Assembly: GCA_905221605.1 (NCBI GenBank)
Contig: CAJNDS010002291.1
Coordinates: forward strand, 338,501-402,500
Length of the DNA stretch: 64,000 nt
Direction: 5' to 3'
Source: Symbiodinium natans
Taxonomy: Eukaryota; Sar; Dinophyceae; Suessiales; Symbiodiniaceae
Shown here one piece after another: positions 10,831 through 22,689 of this stretch. The notes beneath the pieces were generated by a model. The model saw only the letters and a program-made list of their open reading frames with translations. It did not search any database and was not told the DNA's origin. Numbering within the stretch: position 1 is the first letter of the stretch; each line of letters starts with the position of its first letter. The position numbers and the translations under genes are program-made.

Positions 10831-11169
10831 GCCAGCCGTAGGTCGTCGGGCTTCCGGCCAGTAGGCGTTTGAAACCGCGGATTCGGCGGAAAAAGGTGCG
10901 CAAAAAAACAAAAAAAACATCTTAGCGCTCATCAGCCGACGGGCCTGACAAAAACAGTTGAGGTCCTTCGGGAAAGATGCGCGGCGTTCACAAGATTGGT
11001 CTTACACAGAACTCAATTCATGTTGGCCCAGAAGGCGACCAACTGCTTTACGCCAGAGCTATTCAACAAATAATTTTTGGCCGAGAAAAAGTCGAAAGAA
11101 GCCAGGGCGACGCTGAGCCGGGGCCTACCGCCCGGTCAAATATGATATCTTATTATTAGAAGCCCGGTG

Positions 11170-11249
11170 AAAAAGGGCAAATTTTCTTAATTAAAATCGT
11201 GCATCGCTACGCTCTTTACATTTTAATTATAAAATTGTATGCCCTTTTT
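11170..11249. repeat. 80-bp AT-rich palindrome
   Basis: The left arm 11170-11197 begins AAAAAGGGCAAATTTTC and the right arm 11220-11249 ends GTATGCCCTTTTT. About 26 positions pair, including a perfect 10-bp outer stem and a 9-bp inner ATTTTAATT/AATTAAAAT stem. The loop is 22 bases. It sits 340 bp beyond the last recognisable retroelement segment. It could be a foldback or miniature element or part of the retroelement's 3' end. Confidence 0.75.
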
Positions 11250-12014
11250 AGTAGTATTAATATTAGGTTTATAGACAGGCCAAATAGTATCATAATAGGG
11301 GCCCGTATTTCGTTCACATTAAGCCTTCTGCCGCTGCGGCCCTAGACCCTCATGACCCTGTGCGAAAAAAAAAAGGTGATTCAGGTCGCATGAGCGTGTT
11401 CTGCCCACTTGCCTCCGCCCTGACATTCCAAAGGGAGGATGCAGGGTAGGCTACAGCTTGGCAAACAGTTTTTGCATCACAAGGCCGAAACCTCGGCAAA
11501 AGCCACGAATCATCACACGCAACTGCAACTCTCCAGGCTTTTCATGGCTACAACTACAACCCATGACTTCACATCGTTCTAAGCTTTATCAACATACGAG
11601 CCGAAAACCTTAACGCAGCTTTATGGGGCTGCATCATCTTGACATTTGTGTTTTGTTTCTCGTTTTTTTTGGAAGGCCACGCGTTCAGTGGGCTGAGGGA
11701 AAAATATCCCTCGATTGCATCAACTTCCTGCATCCTCTTCTGCATGGGCGAGAGCACGGCCATGACTGTGCATGAATTTTGTCGGATAGCCCTCCAACCG
11801 GGCATAGGGGCCTGGCAACACACATGCTTGAAATTTAGGGCCAGGGTTTGTATCAGAAGAGGGTTGTAATTATCGTCAAGTTATTGTGGTCGTTCTGCTG
11901 AGGTTCGCAGCTTTGGAGATCGACAACATGTGCCGGTGCCATCCACCACCTTTTATTGCCGGCTAGCTTTTCAGACGCTGTGCTCACATTGTGCACATGT
12001 TCCTTGCAGTCAAT

Positions 12015-12086
12015 CAGTCAGTCAGTCAGTCAGTCAGTCAGTCAGTCAGTCTCAGTCACTGTGTGTGTGTGTGTGTGTGTGTGTGT
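12015..12086. repeat. (CAGT)n and (GT)n microsatellites
   Basis: Nine CAGT units (12015-12050) are followed after a short spacer by about thirteen GT units (12060-12086). Frames through it give Ser-Val-Ser-Gln or Cys-Val repeats that I do not count as protein. Confidence 0.95.
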
Positions 12087-13893
12087 TTGTGTCCGTGTGT
12101 CCGCGGGCATGTTCGGCTGTGCTCGTGGCTCCATACTTGGCGCTTCCATTCGCAGGCTCACTGGTGTAGTGTGTTGGATATGGTGTGGTGGCTAGTGGGC
12201 TGGTGATTTGGTGGCTGCCAACGTGCTCGGGCTGCATTTTTCGTTCCAGTGGGCCACCCGTCGGATTGCAGAGGTTGCGCACCCTTCAGCCAAGGTGCAG
12301 CAAGAGAAGCGAAGCGACTTCACGCCAAAGGCGGAAGGAGTTTCCAATAGTTTCAAAACCTCGTTGTGAAACCGGCAACATGCCACAACACGCCAACATC
12401 ACAAACCCAAAAACGAATAGGAACTCCGGTTTGAACCTGACAAGACAACCAAGCACCACGCCCAGAACATTTCCACGGTCATGCAGCAAACGCCTGGGTT
12501 TCAGCGCCATGGTTGATTCCTCCGTGAACCTGTCGGGTTCGGGTCGTTTGCGCCGGCGTGGGTCTAACTTGCACTGTGCCACTTGGAGGACAAGATTCTG
12601 TGGTAGAACATGTTCGCGACTTGAGGCCTGTGTGGGCAACCCCACCGCAACCCCTGCAGTCTCTGGACGATCCATTGTTGAGGGGCGAGGCAACAGCATG
12701 TGCTCCTTTGGATATGTCGCAGTGACGTTACATTGCAAGGCCTTGCTTTCACCGACGGTCGTGTCATCGCACACGCAACTTCCAGGCTGAAACAGAAAAC
12801 TTTCATATTGGAGTGGTCGTGCGTGTACTATTGTCAGGATTGTTGAAGCAGCCGAGCTTTCCAAAGTCTGCGTCCGCTTGATGCCCAGAAATAGCACGAA
12901 GTGCATACTCGTGTTGTCGAGCACTGCATCCAAGCGATGAACTTCGAAGCAGCATATTGTAGTAGTCACAAGCTTCCGAAGGCGAAATGCAAGCAGACTT
13001 ACTGGATGAGACTCGTGTGCTGTGTCTGTTTGATGTGTGCTTGGTATGCAGAGGCACCGGTTTTCCCTGCCGCCGAGAAGAAGCCAGTGTTGCGGTTCAA
13101 GACCCAGTTGATGGGTATGTTCGGGTGCATGCCGGGAGGGCAACAGGTATCCGAACATTGTGTTTGTTCAAGGCCGCTAGAGCATCGGCCAAGCACGTCC
13201 GCTGGCAGCGACGTGTCTGTACCAAGCAGAGGCACGGCTTGCGGGCATGTCTTGGTGCTCAGGTGCTCAGGTGCTCGTTCCTTTTGTCAGCCGTTTTATT
13301 CGGCTCATGAGCTACCAATTCTTTTGATGCGTGGCATGAATGCTGCGATGCCTCGCCTGTGCAGCTGTTGCTGCGTCCGCCACACGCGATGTTGTGGCAG
13401 CCGAGCAACTCTTACACAGGTGGCATCATGAAGTGTACCTGTGTTCATGTCATGTCATCTCAGTAAGATCAGATAGGCCAAATGTGCCCGCCTGTTGAGA
13501 AAGCCGACGCAGGTTGAATAGAGGCGAAACACGAGATGCACAGGATGTGCAATTCGCAATGAAGCTGTCTCTGACGTGCCGATACCCACTACCATCAGGC
13601 CCACAGCTGAACTGCCAATACACCGGATTTTTCGCTTCTCAATACTGTGCAACCTTTGCTATTAAGCTTCGAAATCGAGGTGAGGCCTTGGGCCAAGCTA
13701 TCCGACGTTGGAAGGCACCGAAGTGGACGTGCCTTGGACTGGCCCTTGAGAATGCAGTTTTTCCTAGGGTAGCACATTTTTTCCAGGTTCCCATCCTTTG
13801 GAGACTGTAAGCTCATAGACGAGGACAAGACAAGTAACAATGCGTCAGCGGACTGGCTGTGGTTTGTGTGTTGTGGATCGCGATCGCTGCCAG

Positions 13894-14745
13894 GAGGTTT
13901 GCAGCCTCGAGGACACGCAGATTGACGAGATGTTGAAAGACATCATTTTCAGCACAGTGGCAGCGGCACGAAGTGCAGGTTTGTCTGTTGAGGCGCTGTG
14001 TGTGCCACCAGCAAATGATAGCATTTGGCCTTTCGTGGCCGACAGTCGACAGTCACAAGGATTTGGTTCATTGGTTGTGGAGCATTGCAGGTCAATCGCT
14101 TCGATCTTTTCCATGGACACGTCGTCCAACGCCGAAATGGTGACATTGTGCTGTTGCTCCACGCCTCGGAGTATCCTGCCAGGACCGGCTGGTTAGCTAG
14201 GGACGGTCTCCTGATCCTTGTGTCGCTTGCACCCGGCAAGCAAACCCCGGCGTGGTGGTGGTGGTGGTGGCGGTGGCGGTGGTGGTTTGGTAGTGCTGCT
14301 GTGCTCTGGTTGCGATGCAAATGGCCATACAGCGCCAAAAAACGGGCACGGGTGATGAATGGGGGGCTTTCTGATTCAGAAGCACAGCGTAACAGATTCA
14401 GAATGGAAGCAGGACCTTCATGTCAGTCACGGTTCAGAACGGCGGAAATTGTGTTGAAAGGCTGCCTTCTTCTGTGAAAGTTCGGGCAGGAACTTGGAGT
14501 CCTTTCCGGTCAACCTGGGCTACTGCCAGATAGATTCGCCACTTGAGCCCCTTGGTGTCTTTAGCTATCACACACTGATTGGTGTCCGATTGCCGCGTGC
14601 GTTTGCTGACCTCAGGTACCATTCTGCGACAATGCAGTTCCGAAATCTCCTGGTTCTGTTCTCTGATCGCGTCCGGGCGTTCGCACTGGATGCAGAAGCA
14701 GACACTGTCAAGGCGGTGAAAGTGAGGGTCCGGCGATGGTTCTAA
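13894..14745 (+). CDS. Candidate multi-exon gene, unknown family
   Basis: Four coding-like pieces appear in order on the + strand. They are EVCSLEDTQIDEMLKDIIFS then TVAAARSAG (from 13894), VNRFDLFHGHVVQRRNGDIV then LLLHASEYPA (from 14091, straight after CATTGCAG), SFPVNLGYCQIDSPLEPLGV then FSYHTLIGVRLPRAFADL (14497-14612), and LLVLFSDRVRAFALDAEADT then VKAVKVRVRR (14650-14738). The last has a faintly ubiquitin-like pattern of alternating hydrophobics and DTV-VK, which is not enough to name it. No start codon or stop is assigned. Confidence 0.37.
14252..14287. repeat. (GGT)n microsatellite
   Basis: Roughly twelve GGT/GGC triplets. They would read as poly-Trp or poly-Gly/Val on + and poly-His or poly-Thr on the minus strand. 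Confidence 0.9.
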
Positions 14746-15186
14746 TTGCTCCAGCTTGCGCACGTAGCTCCCGCCAACATCCCAATCCCAATACGTAGAC
14801 TTTGTGTATTTGCTTGGATGTTAAAGTGCTAGTTCTGAGAAGAGCGTAATGTAGCCAGTATAGCCATGCCCATGGCCGTGAAGTTCGGAACTTCAGGCAT
14901 CTCCTTCCCTTGGCCGGGACAAGTCTATTTGCAGCAAGCATTTGAGCAACAAACCGCGCGACAAAAGGGTCTGTATCAGTGGGGGAAGGAGGGATACACC
15001 AACTGAAGGCTGCATGCCATGGTTTAGCATGGAACTTTTCGGTGTCGCATAGAGAAGGCTCTCATCCCAGAATATGCGCGGAAACCCGTGTATGTTCTTT
15101 ACGAGGACTCTTCGCGCAATGAGACACCCTTGACAATCTAGCAGCAAGTAAGAACTCATTTTTGATGCACACTGGCAGGACACATT

Positions 15187-15290
15187 GGGAGAGCCGCTTG
15201 CCGATGTTTACTTCCTCCCAGAGAAGCCCTTAGGTTGGGTATTCCGCAGCTCAAAACGGGCTTTGCGGGCTCAACGGTCGAAGCTTTGAA
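15187..15290 (+). CDS. Candidate terminal exon, unknown
   Basis: A frame reads GEPLADVYFLPEKPLGWVFR then SSKRALRAQRSKL and stops at TGA near 15288. It is coding-like but short, and no family is recognised. The stretch 15300-16440 around it holds only weak fragments (for example SFEASAPSVCSQTRRLSSLE at about 15662) and no supported gene. Confidence 0.25.
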
Positions 15291-16441
15291 GATCCCTGGA
15301 GCGTGTCATGCACAAAAAGCTGCGAGAGAAAGCAGTTGTGTCATGAAGAGATGCGAATTTATGCCTTGACCAGGCTCCATCAGATCTTCTTGCGGTACCC
15401 GCAAGCCCACGACCGAGCATGTCTTGTGTTGTTGCTGAAGTACTGTAGCACGCAGACGGCTGTCGCACGCGAAGAAAAGAAGTGTATCTATTGTTTGCAA
15501 GGAAATGGGCGCAGCCACTAGAGGAGTTCGTGTTCGCCTTAATCAGTAGAGGGCTCATCCGCAGGGCTGTCAAAGGCTGTATATCTCAGGATCGGACCCT
15601 TTCCAAAGACTTTCAGGGGCAGATCCAGCTGGAGCATTGCACTTAATATTTCGACGTGTCTCTTTCGAAGCTTCAGCCCCAAGCGTATGCTCTCAGACCC
15701 GCAGGCTCAGCTCTCTTGAAGACGAGCAGGTGCCAGACTCGGCTGTTGCACATACTGTACCCTGTCAGCATGCCTGTGCACATCCCTGTGCGCATAAAAA
15801 ACACATACCTCTGCACGTACCTGTGCACATACTCGAGCACAATTCCGCATACCTGGGGGCGTACCTGCGCGTGCGTGAGGGATGCTTCTGAGGCTTCACG
15901 GACTCTTTCAGATGAGCCTCCACTGGATCAGGGCCTGTGGGGTGCCCATTGCACGGCGTGTGGAAATATCGCAGTCGGATTGAACCTTAATCAGGTCTTA
16001 TCCAGCTCGGAAAGAGAATTTCAAGAAGGAGCAGTTCTTTCTTCGGCCAGAACCTTTTTTTATGTTGCCAAAGTGCTACCGCCCCTGCAGAGCCTAGTCT
16101 CCATGCCACACGTGGCGAGAAAGCACGGAAGAAGCCTTCGGATGCTGGTGCAAAGCAAGGTTTGAGTCTGCACAGTATGGCCGAGCTGGCAGCGGCAACC
16201 TGAAGTTCCAATTGGCAGAACCCTGCTCCAATATGCCTTGGCGGCCTCTGCACTTTGGTAAAAGGCGCTGGCGCAGCTTCAGCCAATGATGGGACTGAGG
16301 CTTTTGAGGCCCGATTATGTGACTTGGCACGTTTTTGCCAAGCATGTTGGCATGTGCACAGGCGGAGGAGTTGGTAGACCAGGCCACGGCTCCAAGATCA
16401 TATAGGCCATGGCTTTGCAGAGATTCGTTTCACTTGCAGGA

Positions 16442-17560
16442 GGTGTTCTTGAAGGATCTGGCCGACGTGGACCATCACATTCAGGAGCAATTCAAGGGAT
16501 GTTAACGAGGATGTTGCAATCAGACGGTCCAGCCGTGAAAGGATCTTGCTCGCAGCATCCTCTTCCAGCATCTCGAACGAGCAAGTCATCGAGATGCATT
16601 TAACGTTCCCATGAGCTTGTCACAAATGTCCTAAGAGACAAGAATGCGTGGTGCAGAAGAGGCATGGAAGAGCGGGCGGCAGCCAAAGCCGAGGAGGCTC
16701 GTCTTTTGCTTTGATTCGTTTTCGCATGGGCCGGAGGCTGACGGAGAGCCCTAGAGCATCGCGTGTGTTGCTGTGAAAGCCGGCAGGCACGGCGCCGGCG
16801 CGAGGCAGAACTTCGCAGGGCCGGGCGCTGCTTTTGACTACCTGTTTGCTGCGGTGTAGTGGCAAGCAGCAAGGGTTTTACGTGAGAAAAACGCCACCCC
16901 CGGCCGGCTAGAAGTCCACAACTCTCCTCTTTCAATCCTCAGGCCAGGAAGAAGGAGCAGATGGCCAGGTGCTGTTTGACTACTTTGACTACTTTGCGCG
17001 AGTCGAACCAAGCTGTTCTTGCATAAATGCCAGGGACCCAAAGCGAAAGGTTGCACTGAAGATTGAAAACAAAAGGCGGTTCTCTGGACATGAGGAATGC
17101 TTCCTGCGTTGTGTGTTCTTGTGGCCGACATACACTTGGAGCTCTGCACACTTGCTGAGATTCACCTTGTTTATGCCTTTCCAGGAGGATGAGGAGGATG
17201 CCAAGAAAGAGAAGGATGCTATTCCTTTGAGGAAGTACGAGGCTGTGAACGACTGCAGCCGAATTGAAGAAACCATGCCCATGGAACTTTGCGGAGGGAA
17301 AGTTGTTTACCGGAATGAACTCAAGTTTTTGCACACCAGGTGTATGGCGAAAGTGGACCAGAGAAGGTGAACATAGTTGACATATTGTGCCCTGGCAGTA
17401 AGATCCGGGGTGGATTCTTCATCTGCCAAGCCTTTGCAGAAGCTGAGGAAAATCCAGAGCCAGTGTGAGATGCTGAACGAAAGTGGCGGGGCTGCCATCT
17501 CAGCGAAACTAAGCCTTGTTGTGCTTCCCACCAACGATGTAGGGAGATGTTTTGTGTGCC
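16442..17560 (+). CDS. Candidate multi-exon gene, coiled-coil and acidic segments
   Basis: A run of short + strand pieces sits next to AG acceptors. They are EVFLKDLADVDHHIQEQFK (from 16440, after CTTGCAG), VLRDKNAWCRRGMEERAAAK then AEEARL (about 16628-16712), ARKKEQMA (from 16942, after CCTCAG), DPKRKVALKIENKRRFSGHE (about 17035-17098), EDEEDAKKEKDAIPLRKYEA then VNDCSRIEETMPMELCGGK (from 17186, after TTCCAG), and KPLQKLRKIQSQCEMLNESG then GAAISAKLSLVVLP (17432-17536). Composition is strongly coding-like and consistent in strand. The protein family is not recognised. Confidence 0.4.
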
Positions 17561-17764
17561 AAGTCTGTGTGCCGCATGACGGCTTGAACGGAACAGCCTT
17601 ATGCGAACAAATGTTGACACGTTGTATACGTTGTGTGAGTGGAACGTTTTCTCGTTCTGCTTGCTGGACGGAGAGGGTGATTGCACGAATATTGCACGGC
17701 ATAACAGCTGGCGTGGAGCGCTGAGGTTAACCGCATGTCAGGTGCCTAGTAAGTCGGCAGATGC

Positions 17765-18091
17765 ATGAACAAGGGCAGATCTTGCGTTGATACCTCAAGA
17801 ATCTCAAGGCTGGATGCAAGGCACCACAGCGAGAAGCTGCGGAGAGCCTTGACCTTCACAGACCCTGGTGACAAAAACTCTGAGACTTCAATGTGTCTTG
17901 GCATGTCTTGGCAGCCGTGCCTGGCAAACGCCAATGCTGGACAGTACTTGCAGCAGCCAAGGTTTCCCAGCGACATCTCGCCAGATCTTCCCAGAGACGA
18001 GCGTGCGAAGCAGCTGCGCAAGGCCACGTGGCTATTGGTCCCAGCGACGCTATGCAGCCGATCGTTCTGTGGGCAACGTGTGGGTGTTTGA
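17765..18091 (+). CDS. Open frame or exon, unknown protein
   Basis: A 108-codon + strand frame reads MNKGRSCVDTSRISRLDARH, then SEKLRRALTFTDPGDKNSE and RFPSDISPDLPRDERAKQLR, and stops at 18089-18091. It is mixed charged and polar with coding-like composition. It ends about 85 bp before the FMN reductase start, so it would be a separate, tightly packed upstream gene or its last exon. No domain recognised. Confidence 0.33.
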   Translation: MNKGRSCVDTSRISRLDARHHSEKLRRALTFTDPGDKNSETSMCLGMSWQPCLANANAGQYLQQPRFPSDISPDLPRDERAKQLRKATWLLVPATLCSRSFCGQRVGV

Positions 18092-18174
18092 GTTGCTTTG
18101 CGGAGTTCTTTGGCCGCAGCTTCTGTCAAGAGAAGAGTCTTTGGTAGCAAACGTCAGGAAATAGGAAAGCTTTG

Positions 18175-18918
18175 ATGCTCGGAATGGCGATGTCCACGAT
18201 GTCCAGAGCAAGGCTCGAAAGGAGGCTTGCGCGATGCTTCTCATCAGCGACATCAGCGACCGGGAAGCTCTCTGTTCTATGCTTTCTGGGCACTACTCGC
18301 AATGATGGCCCTCCGTTCCCGACGCGGGTGGGAAGCAGAGTCGCAGCATACAGCGCATCATTGCTGAAGAAGCACGGACATGCTGTGGAGGTGGTTGATC
18401 CACTTGAGCTAGACTTGCCTTTGCTCAGAAAGCCAGAGTTTGCATACCAGCGTGGAGAGCAACCGAAAGTTTTGTCGGAGTTGGCAGAAGCTATTCGTTC
18501 GGCAGACGCCTTTGTCATGATCTCTCCTGAGTACAATCACACGGCCTCACCTGCTCTGCTCAACACGCTGAACCACTTTGGAAGTAGCATTTTTTCATAC
18601 AAGCCGTCTGCAATCTGTACTTACAGCCAGGGCCAATGGGGCGGCGCACGTGCTGCAGTGGCCCTGCGACCTATACTGTCCGAGCTGGGATGCTTACCGG
18701 TTTCTGCGATGATCCATGTCCCAGCTGCTCACACGGTCTTCGATGAGCACGGGTCCTTGATTAAGGAGGAATCCGATTGGGAGCAATACTTTATGCGCAC
18801 CTTCAGTCAGATGGAATGGTGGGCGATGGCTGCAAAGAATCACAAGGTCCTACAAGATCCTTTCAGCTTGTCACCAGCACTCAAGCGTCAACCTTCTCAA
18901 CGCAATGCTCCTAAGTAA
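18175..18918 (+). CDS. NAD(P)H-dependent FMN reductase family protein, intronless
   Basis: This 247-residue protein has the flavodoxin-like fold of the NADPH-dependent FMN reductase family (SsuE/quinone-reductase type). It is expected to reduce FMN or quinones with NAD(P)H. Visible family features are the flavin-phosphate loop region LGTTRNDGPPFPTRVGSRV (about residues 38-56), SPEYNHTASPALLNTLNHFG (about 120-140, the PEYN motif), and YSQGQWGGARAAVALRPIL (about 150-168). I chose the ATG at 18175. The first 30 residues are Arg/Ser-rich and lack acids apart from one Glu (SRARLERRLARCFSSATSAT), which looks like a mitochondrial transit peptide. The gene is uninterrupted and ends in TAA. Substrate cannot be told from sequence. 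Confidence 0.88.
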   Translation: MLGMAMSTMSRARLERRLARCFSSATSATGKLSVLCFLGTTRNDGPPFPTRVGSRVAAYSASLLKKHGHAVEVVDPLELDLPLLRKPEFAYQRGEQPKVLSELAEAIRSADAFVMISPEYNHTASPALLNTLNHFGSSIFSYKPSAICTYSQGQWGGARAAVALRPILSELGCLPVSAMIHVPAAHTVFDEHGSLIKEESDWEQYFMRTFSQMEWWAMAAKNHKVLQDPFSLSPALKRQPSQRNAPK

Positions 18919-19190
18919 TGGGACTACCAGCCATAGTGCTACTAGAGGGCAAGACGGTGGTTTCCAGTCGCAATGCTGGCGGTTGCAGCAAAAGGGCGTT
19001 GGGCTGAGGGGTGTGCAAGGCATGATGTCCTTCGTTTGGTGAGAGAGCCAGGACAAGTATCTCAATCACCTGATCGACAAGATGAGCACCTTGAGGCTCT
19101 GAGTCGATAGCTTCAGTCACAATCTGTCACAGAGGCATGTGCTGTGCAGGAGCGAATGGAAGTACATGCTACCTTTTGACCTCGATCTGG
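18919..19190. other. Intergenic stretch
   Basis: I see no gene or repeat here. It is the 3' flank of the reductase gene. Confidence 0.4.
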
Positions 19191-19196
19191 CCAGCT

Positions 19197-19475
19197 CCGG
19201 ATTTGTTGATGCGCATGGGCAGAGGCAAGAAGCCGCGAATCAGTCAGCAACAAGAAATGCAGAACCTGCCAACACGCATCTTTAGGATATCCGTGTCGAA
19301 TTTGATTGCCCGCAATCCGCGCGCCGCCCAGAAGTTCCTCAAGGACACAAGCCGAGTGTTGCACAGTGCTAAGAAGTCTAAGTCGTTGTCTCGCCGCTGT
19401 GTTTTTGTTTTCAATGTGCGCCGCGAGGAGCTTTCGAGTCTCATTGGCCAGAGAATCCAGGCAACCGAAGTAAGC
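19197..19475 (+). CDS. Candidate exon, basic protein of unknown family
   Basis: The + strand frame reads MRMGRGKKPRISQQQEMQNL, then PTRIFRISVSNLIARNPRAA, QKFLKDTSRVLHSAKKSK and CVFVFNVRREELSSLIGQRI. It is basic and helix-prone and reads as genuine coding sequence. The exon limits are not clear. The following 19500-19930 holds an imperfect repeat of GAAGTTCGCTAGGTCGTAG-like units and no gene. Confidence 0.36.
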
Positions 19476-20282
19476 GTGCCTAAGCGCTGCCCAAGTGGGC
19501 CGAGTTTGCTCAGTTTGCTAGGGATATCTGATGACTCCTAGCGGTCCTAGCTTCAGCACTCAGCCGCAGAATGTTTCCTGGTAGGTGGGGTCAGCAAGGT
19601 TAGGTTCTTAAGCGAGGTCCGCTAGGTTGTCGTAGCGTTCATTGAAGTTCGCTAGGTCGTAGCTTCTATTGAAGTTCGTGCGCAAGGGATGTGGGGTATG
19701 TTGACGTGATGCCATTCCGGGCCCCTGGCCGTTTCTTCCCTGAAGACTCCCGTCTCCCGTGAACATGTCTTGATTATCTCGCTGAAAGATGTGGATGGTT
19801 TCAGAATTCTGTTGTGTGATGCTCAGCACTTTCGTAAAGCTCTGCGACGGCTGGCAAGAAACAAGTTCTGAACCGGTCATCACCGTTGTCTCCGTTTACC
19901 CCTTTTAATCGCCTTCTTCTGGCCTCTTCACATGGCAGCAACTCTTGCCATGCCTGCTGCTTCGTGGGCTTTCATTCAAGCCTGTCCTCATGACTGGATG
20001 CTTCGTGTTGTGCCCCCTCTTGATTTGGCCACAGGGCAGTGCAGTCGGCAGGCCTATGGTGGTCGAAGAGGTGGTATTGTTGGGGGCTACACCTTGCTGG
20101 AAAGTCTGGGCTCAAAGGACACAGTGTTGGGTGAAGTGCTCTAAGTTACCGACACACATGCATCACGACTTGCATGCAGGATCCAGTGTCCGTTACCTAG
20201 CAGAAAGAACAAGTGCAAGTTCAACCGCAGAGCTCGGCATTTCTAGTAGAGTATTGCTTGAACTGGCCTGTTCCCCAGGTCT

Positions 20283-20640
20283 TCAAAGGACACTCCGGGC
20301 CCAGTGGAACGCATGATGAGCAAGAAGAAGAGCCAGGCGACTGTGTGTGCTGAGATCGGTCCGCAACAGTCCACTCTTCTGCACCCGACCCTGCCCTCAG
20401 AAAGAGCTCCTGCGGAGCGAATCTGTGCGAGCCATCTCCAGGAAGCGCTGGCCTGAGAGAACTTCGAACCGTTTCATGTGACCCCACTCTCAAGACAAAC
20501 GGAGATTCATCTCAGCTGAGGAAGTGGTCGGTCATCAAGGCAGGCGGTGTTGTCAAGACTCCCATAGTTGGGTTTCAGCGCCAAACAGGCTTGTTCAAGT
20601 TTGCAGAACGCAAAGCAATGCAGGCGGCAACGCAGTGGCT
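20283..20640 (+). CDS. Candidate exons, unknown
   Basis: One piece, VFKGHSGPSGTHDEQEEEPG, starts at about 20280 next to an AG and ends before GCGACT, a possible GC donor. Another reads RKWSVIKAGGVVKTPIVGFQ then RQTGLFKFAERKAMQAATQ (20520-20639). Upstream, an ATG-initiated 70-codon frame at 19932-20144 (MAATLAMPAASWAFIQACPH) is also open. I cannot tell whether they form one gene. From 20650 to 22680 there are only weaker fragments, such as PVGIHRRFEDFHLSHFFRNK near 21258 and EISIDFRAYKIPPAERLE near 22123. Confidence 0.3.
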
Positions 20641-22689
20641 TTTGATTTGGTTTCGATTCAGACGTCTTCACATGCCCGGAGCTGATTTCAGCACACGTCG
20701 GCTTAGAATGCCAGATCTACAAGATGAGGTCAGCAGATGTCTGCGTAATGGTCGCCTGTCTGCATGGCTGCAGCCTTTCGTGGGACTTGTAATCTGCAGA
20801 TATCTGGAGCGCTGCAGCCTTGGGATGCCTGATGCCAGGTACTGCGACAGATGGGTGAGTGGTCAAGAATCAGGAAGGGGTGCCATATGCATTCGCCACA
20901 TGTGTTCGCCTCCTGCATAGGCTAATGCATTTCCGATTAAGGAGCATTCGCACTGCACACCAGGAGCGCGATGAAGGGCTTTGTGGACAGTGTGACGCTG
21001 CTTCAGCAATGGTGCAAGCGCTTCCTTACAGTGAAGAGGCCGCAACAGCAAGCCTCACCATGGTAAAATGCTCTAACATGCGATCGGGTTGGCAATATAT
21101 GCTTGAAATTGCTTGAACTTCGAGCTGAGTCGGGCTGGAATTGTGCCGATCGCATTGACATAGCAAGTCTTGTCAGGCGAAGGTGCGGCCTTTGTGAGAA
21201 AGAATGGGAGAGGCCAGGCTTAGGCTCAGGGTTGCCCAGATGTGCAGATCTTCTCCTGCCCTGTTGGAATCCACCGCAGGTTCGAAGACTTTCACTTGTC
21301 ACATTTCTTCCGCAACAAAGCGCAAGCCATAATTCAGGACACCTGCTGCTGCGGTCACATTTTTGCCCAAACAGCAAGAGCTGCCAGGAGCAGAAGGATC
21401 TTGCAGCTGCTGAAGCCACGGGTGGTCAGGGAAAGAGGCAGCCACCTGGCATGTCGATGCTTGCTCGCCCTAGGAACATCTTCGGCATATGTTTGTACTG
21501 CGCCAACCTCTGCACGTGCCTTTGTGAAGCATAGGTGGAAGCTTTTGTGCATCGTCTCGTAACCATCTGTGCTTGCTGGAAATCCACGAGACTAGTTCTC
21601 TCATCAAAAGCTTCAACAGTCAACGTCTTGTCTGTTCGGCAGCCACGTAACCCTTGAAACAAGAAACGCCATGGAACACTTCCCCCAATCTTCACTTCAC
21701 CAACAACATTTCAATCACGCAAACTAGCTCCTCGGGAGATGGCGCAATTTCTGGTCCACCATGTCTCGCACAAGTAAGTCTTCCCCCTGCTATTGCTTGA
21801 TGGTCAATGCCGCAAACGCCTGGTCAATGTATTGTATTGCAACGTCCTTGCATCCTTTCAGCTTGTAGTCGTGCGGCTTGCTGAGAACGCTTGGGGTTCG
21901 TCGTGTGAATGGCAGGCAGTACAAAGGCCTGCAGTCTGGGAAGGCGAAACGAGACAAACAGGCGATCTGCGATTGCAATCAGCTGGCTAGGCCAGGCTAG
22001 ACACGACGATTCACAGTCTCATGCAGGCTTTCCTTAGCTTGCTGGAAGCTGGTGTTGAAGGAGGTGCCGGCAAGTGCAGGGTGCCCAGGGCTGCTCAGGA
22101 GCACGCTGTGGGCCCTCTCAGGTGAAATCTCCATCGACTTTCGAGCCTACAAGATTCCGCCGGCAGAGAGGCTGGAGTAAAGTCTTACATCTGAGACAAG
22201 TGGGCTGCGTGGGGACACCCCAGGAGAGCCATCATCAATCGATGGTATATGGTGACGTTAAGGACCCACCTGTGGTTAATGATGCGCTTTTTGCTGGTTG
22301 CTTTAGTTTCCGCCGCGCCTGTTCAGGAACCATGTGCGTTCAGAGCAGACCATTGCTGCAACCTTGGTCGTCGCAGACAGTACTCGGCGCACAACACCTT
22401 GCAGCTCATGTCAGAAAGGCTTTTGTTCGACTCTGATCCGGTGCTTGTAGTTCGTTCGGTCCCTCAACTCCAGTTCAACTCAAACTCTTGATCCATCGCA
22501 CGCATGTGTGTTTTTCTACTTGCCTCAAGGTTGATGCGCAGCAGAACGCCCCTTCCTGCAACATCCTGAGTCCTGAAAGCCTGTCACGCTGAGGCATTGA
22601 CTATCAAAGAGATGTTGGCCGCCGAGCGGGCGTCACGACTGAGACATCGTCATGTTTTCCTTGCTCATTGTCTGAGGGCTCCCTTCAGT

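Larger units (their letters stand above)
10831..13880. other. No supported gene; AT-rich island and microsatellites
   Basis: The AT-rich block 11040-11300 contrasts with the GC-rich retroelement before it and contains the palindrome listed separately. From 11300 to 13880 long frames exist on both strands (for example minus 12286-13158), but none shows a domain. A weak + strand terminal-exon candidate, VAHPSAKVQQEKRSDFTPK, lies at about 12269-12368 and ends in TGA. I see nothing stronger. Confidence 0.4.

Noticed and set aside
11000-11160. Frame HKIGLTQNSIHVGPEGDQLL before the AT-rich palindrome
   Set aside because: It reads plausibly but matches nothing I know, and it sits in the tail of the retroelement relic. 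Not enough to call a gene.
12286-13158. 290-codon open frame on the minus strand
   Set aside because: No domain, Cys/His-rich irregular composition, and on the strand opposite to all recognised genes. Long chance frames are expected in this base composition.
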